In this document: piece by piece, positions 20,939 through 38,640 of the stretch
How the letters are laid out: every line of letters starts with the position of its first letter
How positions within the stretch are numbered: position 1 is the stretch's first letter
Source: Oscarella lobularis
Taxonomy: Eukaryota; Porifera; Homoscleromorpha; Homosclerophorida; Oscarellidae
Assembly (NCBI RefSeq): GCF_947507565.1
Contig: NC_089182.1
Coordinates: 2,480,001-2,544,000 of the forward strand
Length of the DNA: 64,000 nucleotides
Direction: 5' to 3'
Position numbers and translations under genes: made by a program
The notes under the pieces: model-generated
Seen by the model: the letters and a program-made list of their open reading frames with translations, nothing else
Told to the model about the DNA's origin: nothing
Databases searched by the model: none

Positions 20939-23900
20939 ATGCTATCTGCTCTCCGCCGAGCCGCTGGTGCATCACTCCGCCTTCAAGTGGTCGCTCGCGC
21001 GATAACGAGTCGGACGATGACTGGTGATTTCACGTGGCGAGACGGCGGAACACCGTTCGTCGAACGCCACGTTGGACCGTCGCAGAGAGACGTCGAAGAA
21101 ATGCTTCGGCAGTGCAAAGTCAAGGCAAGAGTGTTTCGTAGATAAAAAAAAGATTAGGACGCCCGAGGGAAAAGGAGGGGGAGAAGGAAATCATTGCCTC
21201 GTTTTTTGCAGACAATAGACGAATTGATCGAACAGTCTGTGCCTGCTGACATTCGCTTAGTCAGTGAGATTGACTTGGAGGAACCATACAGTAAGAAAAA
21301 TCAAAGAAACCAGTTCTTCGCTCCTACGCCCCCTACCGGATGTTCGAATGAATACCCTAATTGCATAAGTAAACGCCGCCGTTTTCGACTCTCCGATGAT
21401 GCAGAAACACGAAACGGCTTCTCAGAAGCATGGAATGACGTCAGATCAGTATAAAGTGCTCTTGGTATCACGTGGTTACCGGTAGTTGTAGGTGATGTTA
21501 TCACTGCATGCCTACGTATGCCAACTCCATAACTGAACTAATCAAGACATGGTCTCTTTTATTTCTAATTAATTATTTAAGGCGAGTCGACCTTGCTGGC
21601 TCGGGCCAAAGAGCTTGCCGACCAGAATTCTTTGCATCGGTCTTACATTGGAATGGGCTACTACAACTGTTTGACTCCCATGGTAATTCAACGGAATATT
21701 ATTGAAAACGCTGGCTGGTATTTTCAAAAAAGACTCACTCATTCAAATTAATTAGAGCCGTTTTTTCGAATCTAGGCTGACTTCGTACACTCCCTATCAG
21801 GCGGAAATCGCCCAAGGACGTCTCGAGTCGTTGCTCAATTTCCAGACGATGGTATCTGATATGACGGGATTGCCTTTTTCGAATGCATCCCTCTTGGACG
21901 AGGGAACGGCCGCCGCCGAAGCAATGGCAATTTGCTTTCGAAAGAAGATCAAACGCAATCGAGGTGGCCCAATGAGATTTCTTGTCGACGAGAAATGTCA
22001 TCCACAGACGATTGCAGTCATGGAAACTCGAGCCGAGTAAGTTATTATATAAATTGTCTTCATACGCTACTATTTTACGTGTGCTCCTATTGAAGGCCTC
22101 TCGGGATTGAACTGGTAACGGCGAGAGCGCTTGACTATGACATTTCAAATGACGAGAACCTATGCGGAGTACTCATTCAGTATCCCAATACGGAAGGCCA
22201 CGTCGAAGATTTCAGTGTATTGGTTGCCAAGGCACATGCTCAAGGCGTAATAGAAAATACTATATGTACAGTATATTGTGTTTATATGTATTATTTTTCT
22301 TAGGCTTTGGTTGCTTGTGCTACTGATCTGATGGCTCTCACCTTGTTGGAGCCGCCTGGTAATTTTGACTGCGATATTGCTATTGGTACTACCCAGCGCT
22401 TTGGCCTTCCACTTGGCAAGTTGTCTTTTAGTGTGTCTTCACGCGTTGCGAGTCTTGTTTGCTCTTTAGGATATGGGGGCCCTCACGCCGCGTTTATTTC
22501 TGTCAAAGACAATCTTAAGAGAGAAATTCCTGGCAGGATAGTGGGCGTTTCAAAGTAAGTATGCAAAAAGCCCAACGCACTTTGGAATTTAAAGATATTT
22601 TCAGAGACAGCGACGGTAGAATCGCTTATCGGTTGACTCTTCAAGCCAGGGAGCAGCACATCAGACGAGAAAGAGCGACGAGCAATATATGCACTGCTCA
22701 GGTTAGATAGAACTCCTTCGAGTTTCAATTTTTATGACACTTCACCTTTTTCTCAAAAGGCTCTTCCTGCCAACGTGTCAGCTATGTACGCCGTCTATCA
22801 CGGACCCGACGGGCTAAAGCGCATTGCAGAGAAAATTCACAGTGCAGCGTTGGTTTTAGCCAAAGGTGAGCAACGACGTCTTGATTCTTGGGGACTCGAA
22901 TTCCTCGTATTTATAGGAGTTACGCTGGCTGGAAATTCATTGGACTCGGATTCAATTTTTGACACGTTAAAGGTGACTTCCACTTCGACGTTTTTCGTTT
23001 ATCTATCAATATCAATTTTCACAGATCAAGACGCCAGATCAGGCAGCCGTACTCAACCGAGCCTCAGAACTTGAAATCAACCTGCGACCCTATGATGACG
23101 GCATTCACGTTGGCGTGTCACTTGACGAAACTGTCACCGAAAATGACTTGGAGGACCTCCTGGCTTGCTTTGGATTCAAAGACGGAGTGGTAAAACCGAA
23201 TCTCAATTAATTAATTAAACCATGCTTTTTTGTTATTTTTTTGTAGGACAATTTGACTGCTGATCGTAATTTTTCCGCTTTGAGAAAACCTATTTTTCGT
23301 CGAACGTCGTCCTATCTGACTCATCCCGTCTTTACGAAACACCGCTCTGAAACGGCGCTGCTTCGCTACATGAAATCGCTTGAGAATAAAGACATTTCAC
23401 TCGTCCACTCAATGATACCGTTGGGATCGTGCACGATGAAGTTGAACGGTGCTTCGGAATTGGCTCTGATTTCGCTACCCGGCTTTGCCAACCTGCATCC
23501 GTTCGCGCCGAGCGAGCAGGCCGACGGCTACTATGAACTGTTCAGAGAACTCGAAGACGATTTGTGCTCTATGACGGGATACGACGCCTTTTCACTGCAA
23601 CCCAATAGGCAATTTAGTCTTTGATTGAAGAGGGTGAGCGAGATTTTTTCAAGTGCGTGTCTTTTTAGTGGGGCTCAGGGCGAGTATGCTGGTCTTCGAG
23701 TCATTATGGCGTATCTAAAGGACATGAATGAAGGCCACCGCAACGTATGTAGATTCCGCTTTGCATGGTAAAACGTTTTATTGTGATGCTTGCTAAGATT
23801 TGTCTTGTTCCTGACTCCGCGCACGGTACGAATGCCGCTAGTGCTGCTATGGCTGGAATGAAGGTGATCGTCGTGAAAACGGTTCCAAAGACGGGAGACA

Positions 23901-25317
23901 TCGATCGGGATCACTTGATGGATATAGTACGACAGCCGGAGTCATATAGATACTGTCAATATAAGAACACTTTTAGCTTAAAAAGCACGGCAAACACGTT
24001 GCTGCGATGATGATAACGTACCCATCAACGTACGGATTCTTCGAGGAAGGAATACGGTAAATTTCACGCGTGCAAACAGTCTGCTTTTTTTCTATGTTTT
24101 TTTTAAAGTGATGTCTGCGATGCTGTTCACAATGCTGGCGGTCAGGTATACGTCGACGGGGCCAATATGAACGCTCAAGTTGGCCTGTGTCGTTTCGGCG
24201 ACTATGGCAGTGACGTGTCGCATCTGAATTTGCACAAAACCTTCTGCATTCCTCACGGAGGCGGTGGACCAGGAATGGGTCCAATTGGAGTGTACGCTCT
24301 TTAGATAATCAAACACCTCTATTCCGGTAATTTTTTTCTATGCAGCAAACAACATTTGGCCCCGTTTCTTCCTTCTCATCCAATTACGGGGCCTTGCAGT
24401 GAGGAGGGTATAGGACCGGTGTCCGCAGCTCCTTGGGGATCGTCGCTCATTCTTCCTATTTCGTGGGCGTACATCAAGCTGATGGGCTACTCCGGTCTTC
24501 GTCGTGCATCTGAAGTGGGCAATAGGTTCGTATATGTAACGTGCAAGTGACCGTATTGAATATTAGGTTGCTATATTGAATGCCAACTACATGGCGGCAA
24601 GACTCCGCGGGCATTACGACATTCGCTACGCGCACGAGAATGGTAAGTGCTTTAGTCTAAATGCGGACTTTGCTGATGGTCCACAAGGTTTTGTCTCACA
24701 TGAGTTTATAATCGATTGTGCACCGTTCGACTCCGCCAAAGTGGGAGGCATGGATATAGCGAAGCGTCTGCAAGACTACGGTATGAAGCACCGAGCACAT
24801 CAGAATAATTGAACTTAGGCGTCTCTTGTTAGGATTTCATGCGCCGACCGTCTCCTGGCCTGTTATCAATACGCTGATGATTGAACCGACGGAAAGCGAA
24901 AACAAGGAAGAGCTGGACCGATTCTGCGACGCTCTCATAAGTATATTCTCTATTGTGGGAAGATCTCAACACGTCTTATGCTGTACTTAGGCATTCGGAA
25001 AGAAATTGACGCAATCGACAAGGGAATCAGCGACCCAGGGAACAATCTGCTAAGCAACGCACCTCACAGTCAGTACGTTGTGACCAGGTCAAATTGGGAT
25101 CGACCGTACACTCGCGAGGAAGCCGCTTTTCCTATGGTAAGTCTAGTCAGTTTGCTATACAATATATGTATCATGCGTGACTCTTGTCTCTATATAGCCT
25201 CACATTAGGCCTGAAACGAAAGTCTGGCCATCATGTGGCCGAATTGACGACACTTTCGGTGATCGAAATCTTGTCTGCACGTGTCCTCCTATTGAAGCGT
25301 ATGATGATGACGACTGA
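20939..25317 (+). CDS. GLDC: Glycine decarboxylase (P-protein of glycine cleavage system)
   Basis: The mitochondrial PLP enzyme decarboxylates glycine and passes the aminomethyl group to the H-protein lipoyl arm. ATG 20939 starts a presequence-like end ([16 protein letters not shown]). [17 protein letters not shown] then opens the P-protein. Landmarks are [40 protein letters not shown]-type sequence, [29 protein letters not shown] (across an intron), the PLP-lysine motif [20 protein letters not shown] at about 24226, and [11 protein letters not shown]. It ends [13 protein letters not shown] and TGA at 25315. About fifteen introns of mostly 50-90 nt are present. One is certainly GC-AG (23609-23668), and the first (21125-21211) is probably GC-AG. 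Full family length. Confidence 0.96.
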
Positions 25318-25663
25318 TGCTAATTAGTGAAAAAAAGATTATGACTATGACTATGCCAGCTGACCCAAGACTCAAATGTTTCTGCTACCTTGTCCTAATG
25401 TCGTTTTGTAAGCGTTTCTCACAAGAAAGAGTTTGCATGCTACAGTAGAATCAACCAGAAGCGCAGATCGGGTCAGCAGCTTTCAAAGTACGGTAACAAT
25501 TCCCCATCCTCCCTCTGACTTACATATAACCAAAAAATAATATCTACGTTTTGACTTAGAGCAATCAGCGAGTCAACCAGCTGCAGAGAAAAGAAACAAA
25601 AATCAGTCAATCAGCTAGCCAGCAGCTTCGTTAGAAAAAAAAAAGAAAACAAAAGCATCTATC
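25318..25663. other. Intergenic 3' region between GLDC and the third Tctex1 gene
   Basis: The 346 bp between two convergent stop codons hold no open frame of note. It is AT-rich with short A runs, presumably the two 3' UTRs and poly(A) sites. Confidence 0.5.
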
Positions 25664-26266
25664 TCAGTAAAAGTAAACGGCATAGACGGTGACAGTCGCA
25701 AACAAACTCTTATTATCATAGGAGTACGAAGCAAAATTGTCGCGCTCGTGATCCCAAGCGCACCGACTCGCAACTCGTATCCCCTGCGTCGACTTGTCCC
25801 CAATCGCGCAAACGACGACAATCTTGTATCGTTCGTCGAGCGGCAAGCGTCTCACTTTCGCCTTGACCTCGTCAGCGAGACGACCGCATAGACGCTTGCA
25901 CGTCGCCGGATCGTACGTCTGATCGGCGAGCGCCTCGTCGACGGTCGTCTTGATCGTCGCCGTCGCCGCGTCGACGGGAAACTTCACGTAGGGCTCGAGT
26001 TGGAAGGTGTTGGGCGCCGGCGGCGGCTTCTCCGGCTCTTTCGGTGGCTTCTCCTGAGCCCACGGTCGACTGAGCGACGAACGACTCGTTCGTCGATGCG
26101 GGAGCTGCGCGGGGCAGGAGGGGCGTCTCTGGGGCTGGGGCTGGGGCGGAGGCTTGCGAACGGCGACGCTCGTTCTTCGTCGTTCCATCGGCGGAATTTC
26201 GAACGGCTTGTCGATTATTTGCACAGTTTTTCTTCCGCGCGTTTCGGTTTGATTCGGATCCTGCAT
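25664..26266 (-). CDS. Tctex1-domain protein, third copy
   Basis: The C-terminal ~115 residues form a Tctex1 domain: FQLEPYVKFPVDAATATIKT, CKRLCGRLADEVKAKVR, YKIVVVCAIGDKSTQG, VASRCAWDHERDNF and NKSLFATVTVYAVYFY, ending TGA at 25664. The N-terminal part is Pro/Arg-rich. The first in-frame ATG is at 26266 (MQDPNQTETRGRK), used here. The frame is open further up but lacks an ATG. A donor-like GTAAGT at about 26325 and an acceptor-like GCAG at about 26262 could instead make this 5' UTR, with ATG 26188 (MERRRTSVAVRK) as the start. It is more diverged than the genes at 6349 and 10204 and resembles the TCTEX1D2/TCTEX1D4 branch. Divergent from the SAM gene. Confidence 0.82.
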   Translation of the reverse strand: MQDPNQTETRGRKTVQIIDKPFEIPPMERRRTSVAVRKPPPQPQPQRRPSCPAQLPHRRTSRSSLSRPWAQEKPPKEPEKPPPAPNTFQLEPYVKFPVDAATATIKTTVDEALADQTYDPATCKRLCGRLADEVKAKVRRLPLDERYKIVVVCAIGDKSTQGIRVASRCAWDHERDNFASYSYDNKSLFATVTVYAVYFY

Positions 26267-26597
26267 TATCGGCTTTGAAACGACGCCCTCGTATCCGGGA
26301 TTCTTGGTCGAGCTCACTTACCCTATTTGGCGTTTAGCTCAAAGTTTTATTTAATTGCTTAGACTACGCGCAAGTGTTTATTCATCCATCTAGGGTCCTC
26401 CTGCAATCGACAACTGCGTAATCGGAAGGCGATTGACGCCAACTGTTTTCTATCCGGGCCTTTCATTACGCATGAAGCGCAGTCTTAGCGCACACCGTGT
26501 AGTGCCGAAGCGTCTCGTCAATTCGCAGGCAGTCAAATAGCCAGCTGGCTCTCGTTCGTCTCTCTCCCGTCCGTCTCGAAACGATGCACGTCTCGAC

Positions 26598-26948
26598 ATG
26601 AGCGACGCGACGACGCGACGACGCTCGACGGCTCTGCTGGAGACCTTTCTCAGGGAGGAGGGCCTCGATCGCTTCATCGAACGATTCGCCGCCGAAGAAC
26701 TCGACATCCACTCGTTCTCGACGCTCACGCACGACGACCTTCGCACGACATTCGCACTCGGCGACGACGCGACGTCGATCGCACGCCTACTCGACGCCGT
26801 CGCGAAAGCGAAAGAGAAATTCGTCGACATTTTAGAGCACAAACACGAGCATCGAAGCGAGGTAAGGAAAAAACGAGCGAAAAATGAGCGAACTCGCGCG
26901 AGGGGGAGTGGCCGCCTAGCACGACCATGCGACCTCCGACGACGACGA

Positions 26949-26981
<33 letters not shown>

Positions 26982-27088
26982 AGATATTCCGCTTCGACGC
27001 TATCCGCGCGCCGCGTCGGCGCCGTCGAATCGAGACGTACAGCGCGTTCTCGAACTCGACGCGGTGCCCAAGCGCGTGCGAAACGCGT

Positions 27089-27119
<31 letters not shown>

Positions 27120-27288
27120 TGCAAGCGGTCGACCCGAGTCGACCGACAGCGGAATCGATTCGGGGACGTTCGATGACGTCAGAAAGGGAGAAAGAGGAGG
27201 AGGAGGAGGAGAAGAGGAGAAATCGAATTTAGTTGCGACGAGTCGCGATCTCGGTTGGAGCGAACCGGATTTGGCCGTTCGATTTAGG
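26598..27288 (+). CDS. SAM-domain protein 5' exons, possibly N-terminus of the MAST kinase
   Basis: Exon 1 from ATG 26598 encodes MSDATTRRR and then a SAM domain (LLETFLREEGLDRFIERFAA, LDIHSFSTLTHDDLRTTFAL, ATSIARLLDAVAKAKEKF). After a short intron (donor gtaagg near 26862) a second exon carries about 14 consecutive Asp, RRYPRAASAPSNRD, an Ala run, ESTDSGIDSGTFDDV and DLGWSEPDLAVRFR. It stops at a gtgaga donor at 27289. If that donor is not used the frame ends 24 codons later at 27360. The next clear coding exon on this strand is the MAST region at 28278, so this may be its 5' end or a separate gene with unseen 3' exons. SAM domains mediate oligomerisation or protein/RNA binding. Confidence 0.65.
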
Positions 27289-28277
27289 GTGAGAAAAGGG
27301 GTTCTTGTGTGTTGTGTGTTTTTTTCGCTTCCTTTACGCTGGGGGGCGTGGCGTAGATAGACACTTGAAAGGGAGTGAGATTTTCTATGGGATGGCGCCT
27401 ACTAGTTGTTGGTTAGGTGTAGGGGATGTGGCCTAGCTAACAATAGTAGCTCTCACTCTCCTTTCCGTCTCTCGTATTCGTTCTCTAGTCGTTAGAGAGT
27501 ATTGATAGGATCCACCCTGTCCCAAACCTAGTGACTGAAGTGCGGTAGGAATACGAGCATTTTCTTGTCTTCAAGCAAGGTAGACAGATAGATGTTTATA
27601 AGATCTGATGCATTTTAGTTATTAGTTGGAATTAGCTAACGATGCCGTCAAAGTAGAGTCGTAGTGTAGGTAATGGCACTTCTACGTGTGTACGTCTCTC
27701 TCTTTCTCCTTCTCTTCGTACTTGGAAATGGGTCCCTAGTGGTTAGAATTACACTACAGGATCATTTTATTCTCTCCCTTTTTCTCTCATTTCCGCTCAG
27801 GGGACCCATCCTGTTCTCGGTAGCAAATCGTTCTCAGTGCCCTCGCGTTGCTAAGAGATTATTCTTTTACGTCGTTAGGACGCGTTCTATGGTACAATGA
27901 CGACGATGTACTATCGTATGATTCTGTTTATTTGGGCGTGGCGAACGCGTGTAAGCGCCTAACCGCTCGCGCGCGCGGTTGTATAAGTGCCCCCGCTTGA
28001 AGCCGGAACGTTCCATTCGGAACCAAACGTGTCCGCATGAGAACGTCAGTGTCGCGCGCGCGCATTTAGTCGCATGTGTTATGCTTCCCGACCATCTCTG
28101 GTGGCTTAGTCAAGCGTTTGGGAAAAGACGGTGGGATAGTTGGTATCGACTAACACAAATAACCCAAGTAAGAGAGGAGAGAGAGAGAGCTAGACGCGCG
28201 TGACGTTAATAGGATGGGATGACATCATAGAAGAGATGTCACTTTCTCATAACCCCTTCACTTTTCTCTCTCCCTAG
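27289..28277 (+). other. Long intron or intergenic region between SAM exons and MAST kinase
   Basis: This 989-bp stretch is far longer than typical introns here. It contains a TATA-like ttgtataag at about 27977 and a frame from ATG 28081 (MLPDHLWWLSQAFGKRRWDS) running into a gtaaga donor. These could mark an alternative first exon and promoter of the kinase. Phases do not join cleanly to 28278 by the obvious sites, so I leave it open. Confidence 0.4.
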
Positions 28278-33740
<5,463 letters not shown>

Positions 33741-33993
33741 ATTGTGAGACATTGTTTAGGGTCTTTCTATTCGAGGTACAGTACTGTAGTGCTAGTGTAC
33801 AGTAAGAAAGTCCGATTGGGGGACCGGAAAGTCGTCGTGTTTATGCCAACCCGGATACGCACGTGCGATTCGATTCGTTGTCGTATCAGGCGTCGCGCAC
33901 GCGCCACTTACCGTAGCCAACGATTTGATTCCTTCCAACCCCATTTGTTAACACTTTCGACTACATGGGACAACGAGGCTAACGCGAGAGAGG

Positions 33994-34764
33994 ATGTTTC
34001 ACGTTATGAAGAAGGAAAAGGGCTCCAGCGTTCCGTCGGACGGCCAAGCGAAGGAGAAGTAAAGGAAGAGAAAGACGGAGCGCGGGGAGAAAATCGAATT
34101 CGTCGTTTTAGACTCGCTCTATATGTCTACGAATATCTTTGCCACATCGGAGCCACAAAAACCGCACAGACCTTCCTCGGCGAGGTGACTTTTTGACGAT
34201 ATCTTTATTGGGCGACTTACGTCGACGCTAAACGCACCAAACTAGATCCGCTGGGAGAAGAACATCGCACTCGGCGATCCTCCGGGCTACCTGATGTCGT
34301 GGTGGTGGTAAGTAGCAACAAAAGAGGGGGCCCTTTCGAGTTTGGGGGCCCAATCTTCGTCTCTAAGCGAACGCTCCCGACATACACACACACGCGCGCG
34401 CGCGCTCACACGTAATGACACGCGAACATCGACGAGTAAGCTCGCAGGCGCCAAGGTGCCTACAACGCCGTTGTTTTTGTTTGAGCGGAAACAACCTGTT
34501 TCCTGCTCTCTCCCATTCCTCCCGTGTGCGGTCCCAATGACCCACGACCTCCGGAGCGCTAAAAAGCGATCGATCCTTCCTTTTTTTCATTCGCGCACAG
34601 CGTCTTCTGGGATCTCTACTGCGCCGCGCCGGAACGACGCGACGCTAACGAGCACTCGAGCGAAGCGAAAGCGTTTCACGATTACGTACGAATTTGTTTT
34701 TCTTTTCGCTACGCGAGAAAACACCGCCGTTCGTTCAGTTCACGTCCGACGGAGCGCACGGTCC

Positions 34765-34795
<31 letters not shown>

Positions 34796-36418
34796 CCAAG
34801 CTTTTACCACGTTAGCCGGACACCGGTATTTTCAGTTCGGCTCCTATATTCTTTCATAGCCGGGAGCGCCGCCCGGTCCGCCGCCTTCTATGCCCAATCA
34901 GCAGCCGCCGCCGCCGCCGCCGCCGCTTCCAGCCGCCACGGCGCCGATGGCTCCCCATCCGCACCCGTCACAAGTTCAGCAACAAGTACGTACGGTTTTC
35001 TTTTTCTTTTTTTCCCCTAGCATGCGTTTTCTCTTAGTACATGGCGGCGAGCCGATTTAGAAACGTTCCTGTGCGGCATCAAGTAAAAGAATATATCTTT
35101 TTTTCATGCATACGTTGATGTTTAATTGATAATTTTCTCAGGTGCAGCCTCCGCCTGGAATGGGTCCCAATCCCTTGGATCCTCGACAAGGTGGACTTTG
35201 AGTGAATTTTTGTACTTGTTTTCGGATGGGTATGCTGTAGTTGGTCCTCGCATGATGATGCCGGGTCAGTCGGCTGTTCCTCCTGGTGCCATTCCGAGAA
35301 TGCCCATGACGCATCCTGATCCAAGAATACCTCCTCAAGTGAGGAGAATATCGGATCATATATCGCAGATGCTGATTTTTATGTATTTTTTAGGGTTTTC
35401 ATCCAGGGATGAGGCAACCGCCTACGGCGTTAGGCTTGCATCCGCAAGGAATGCCTAATCCAATGTACGTATCGTCTCTGGGGAGTCTTTTCCTCAAATG
35501 CTAACTCTCTTCTGATAAAGGATTCATCATAATAACGTTCGGTTGTGGAATCAGCAAAATTCAGTGAGTCTACAATAATTTATTGACTATGTAGTAGAGT
35601 TCTTTGTTTAGAATCTAATGGGAGGTGGCACTGGAACACCTGTTACGCCTGGTGGCCCGGGCCCTCCTCATCATCCTCACAGTATAATTACCTTTTTTTC
35701 CCATCAGATTAAATACCTGATTGCGGTTTTTTTTCTAGTGCCACATCCTCATTCAATGATGCCTGCACCTCTATCAACTGCTTCTCCATCTCCAAGAACT
35801 CCACTCGGTTTGAATATAAGCCGAACCGTTTTTTCATTGATCGTTACATGATATATGTAGAAGGACCTCCATCAGTTGGTTCTCCTTTCAATCAAGTGAG
35901 CTCTTAGTGACTATCTAAGTGAAATCACCGTCCTCTAAAAATAACGGTGGCTATTTGTTTTTGTTCGCAGCCCTACCCCGGAACGCAAGACGGACCTTCC
36001 CTTCCCCTAAACGTTGGACCCGAACCTCAATATTCCGCACCGATGATGAACGGTCAGCTGTTCTTCGACGAAAAAACGGACTAGTCTCTAGTTTAGCGTG
36101 TGTGCGTCAATAGGACCGCATTTAGATGGACATCACAACATGAGTCTAGCAAAGGACGGCGACATTCCTCACACATCCTCCTCGACGTTTCCTCCCTTAG
36201 GAGGCCCCTATCACAACGATGACGTAGTAAGTACGATTCGCGATACGTACGAGCCAATCAGAACGCGTTTCGCGTCGTTCCGCGTCCAGCTACGATCGGG
36301 AGCCCACAGCGCCAATGACGAAATTCGAAAAATCAAAGAGACTATAGGCGAAGAAGCGAAGCGGTTCGAAAAAGTGAACGCAACGGACGGGCATAATGAT
36401 ATGTATCCAGCAATGTAG
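33994..36418 (+). CDS. SSBP: Single-stranded DNA-binding protein (SSBP2/3/4 family, LDB1 partner)
   Basis: SSBP proteins bind and stabilise LDB/CLIM adaptors in LIM-homeodomain and Wnt enhanceosome complexes. ATG 33994 starts [20 protein letters not shown]. The LisH/LUFS domain follows across introns: [60 protein letters not shown]-type sequence and [12 protein letters not shown]. About ten small exons then encode the Pro/Gly/Met-rich tail ([55 protein letters not shown]). The last exon reads [17 protein letters not shown] and ends DMYPAM before TAG at 36416. The exact C-terminus is uncertain because a gtaagt donor lies inside the last open frame. An intron near 34380 has a CA/CG microsatellite. 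Confidence 0.93.
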
Positions 36419-36752
36419 TGATACGGAGCGAGGGGGATCGTCTATTGTCTCCTCTCGTCTCCTCCCTTGCCTCGGCCGCACGCACTCCCCCCTTCTTCCT
36501 AATATGACATAGATTCATATATACATATAACATGTCCCTCTCTATATATTGTGTAAGCCGTATTTAGTTTCATAGTCAATTTAGTAGGGAAAGTTAAAAA
36601 TGTAGGCGAGTCCTTTGTGCAAGAATTTCGCGCTGTCACTGATGTAGCGAATTGTCCTTTTTATATTTGGACGCTTGTCTCATAGAGTGGAAAATATTCC
36701 GAGCAATGACAATGAAAAAAATTGCATTCAGAAACTCTGTATTGTCTATACG

Positions 36753-38059
36753 TCAGCTTGGAAGCGTTTTGTGACGCACGCGGATAATTTCTCTGCTCAA
36801 TCCTTCCGTGGTGATTTGGTACGATTCCGTGCAAAAGGAGTTTGTTTTTGAGAGAGCTTCTGTAAAAAGATGTGTGCTTCCGCCAACCCCAAAATAGTTT
36901 GTTTTCGCCGCCACGTAGCTAGAAAACAATACGTAGCAGATCTTTTTATAAGGCGTGAAGGCTACGTACATGCTTCCGCTAAGTTTTAAGTGATCTGTAA
37001 ATATTTGAATTAGTGCGGGGTATGAGTCCGGATTGTAAATTGTCTCCGAGGTTAAAATAATATCGTATCTGTAGGAATAGAAACTGTGAATTGATACACA
37101 GCGGTTGTACAGTACTTCATCGCCTCAAGTCTTTCCGGATTGAGAAAGACCTACATAATGCAACTCAAATTATCAAGACAGGTAATAAGTAAAAAAAGAT
37201 AGACATTACATTCATTTGCTGCCAGTCTCCTGCATAAAACTTGCAGCGCTCCGCTAGTATAGTTTCTGGTGGAAGATTGACTATGGTATTTGGAATGGTG
37301 ACGTGATGAATGACGTCAGTATTCTATGATTTGAGCTACAGTGTAGTTACCATTATTTTTCTTAGGACACATACGTAGTCTTGAAAGTGAACTTCAGCTG
37401 CACCTTTTGTTAGAGCGAAAATACCGGGTAATCCAGCACCGCATCCAAGCTTGAGGAGAGAATTATTCTACAGTGATGCAGTACACATATGCCCCATACG
37501 TCAAGAACCCTCTTTTCACCAAATTCAATTCCTCTTGCAAGCAAATGTTCAATTAAATCAATAGAACACTCCCAAATTTTAAAGCCTCCTGGGCGGCAAA
37601 GAGAATAAAGTATTTTTCTTAGAAACACACAACAACTTCGTACCTTCATAGAAGTTTGGTATCAGGTCGCTGTTCTCTGCGCTCGTTCTGAGCAGCAATT
37701 GGTTTCCGGATTCGCGAAGGCGACTCTCCACTGCAGTCAAATTGACACATCGCAGCGATATGTCTCCTCCGGACAAAGACAGAATGCGAGGATTCCAGTC
37801 CTACTCTCGCAAACCGTAGAGCAGTAGTCTGTAGAGCAGATCAATCATTCGTTTACTGGACTCATTTTGTCGGTATTAGACACTATTCGGCAGGCGAGAT
37901 GACGCTTAGGTAACTGCGAGTCGCTTTCTACATTAGATTTTCGAGAGACAGTTTAGGTTTCGTCTGATGCCTTTAGGTACGATGCTCTCTTTTGTCTTGC
38001 TGGGAGCCTAGACCTGCATTGTCGTCGTCTAAGAAAAAACTAAATTTGAACTCTGACAT
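36753..38059 (-). CDS. METTL18: METTL18, protein-histidine N-methyltransferase
   Basis: METTL18 methylates a histidine of ribosomal protein uL3 (RPL3) in vertebrates. ATG 38059 starts MSEFKFSFFLDDDNAG, like the family N-terminus. Downstream exons give SGGDISLRCVNLTAVESRL, GGFKIWECSIDLIEHLLARG, the SAM-binding motif LGCGAGLPGIFALTKG, VHFQDYNTDVIHHVTIPN, YDIILTSETIYNPDSYPAL and AAKTNYFGVGGSTHLF. It ends HKTLPS and TGA at 36753. The seven-strand methyltransferase core and the substrate-side YFGVGG block are intact. It is convergent with SSBP and divergent from the receptor phosphatase at 38641. Confidence 0.93.
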
Positions 38060-38640
38060 TTCGACGAGATCTCGAAACAGAAAGCACGTGATCTCGAAAG
38101 AACGCCGTCCCGGACAACCCTAGTCACGAGGCAAGGAAATGGCGAAGTTTCCGTGAGAAGGAGTCTAGACAGCCTGACCGGTTCAGCTCAGAGTTTCCTG
38201 GCAATGTGCTCGTCTTCCTGAATTTCGATGCTTCTGCGAATTTGTTGTGGACGATCCTATCTAGAATAGCTGGTGGCGAACTAAGACAAATAAGAAAGTC
38301 GACGTACGTTTCCGTCAAACTTTATTGATTGTATATATGTACTGTATAGAAAACGCAGCACGTGTCAAAAAGCGGCACAGTCACAAGAAGCGTCTTGCAT
38401 TTGTTTAGAAGCGGCAACTGGAACTTCAAATAAGCTAGATACAGTACCGGTATTTGACATGTATATACTGTACTGTAATCGCCCAGGTTGGGTCCGTGCC
38501 AGAAGCAGTGCCCTCTTCTCAGTAATCGACTGGGCTTTCCTCGTTGTTCCGCTTCCGGGAGAAGTGATCTAGACAGATTTCTTCTGCCCGGTTCGTCATT
38601 TTGTAATCTAGCCAAGGCGTTGTGCTTCTAAGTGCTTCCA
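38060..38640. other. Intergenic region upstream of the first receptor phosphatase
   Basis: The 581 bp hold only short frames on the minus strand that I judge chance. A gagaag...tctagacag sequence occurs twice (near 38155 and 38560), hinting at a degenerate local repeat. Presumed to hold the divergent promoters of METTL18 and the receptor gene. Confidence 0.4.

Noticed and set aside
26450-27124. A 224-codon minus-strand frame rich in Arg and Pro
   Set aside because: It is the reverse of the SAM exons and of Asp/Ala codon runs; low-complexity shadow.
34380-34410. A CA/CG dinucleotide run as a possible Z-DNA regulatory element
   Set aside because: A short intronic microsatellite; nothing links it to a function.
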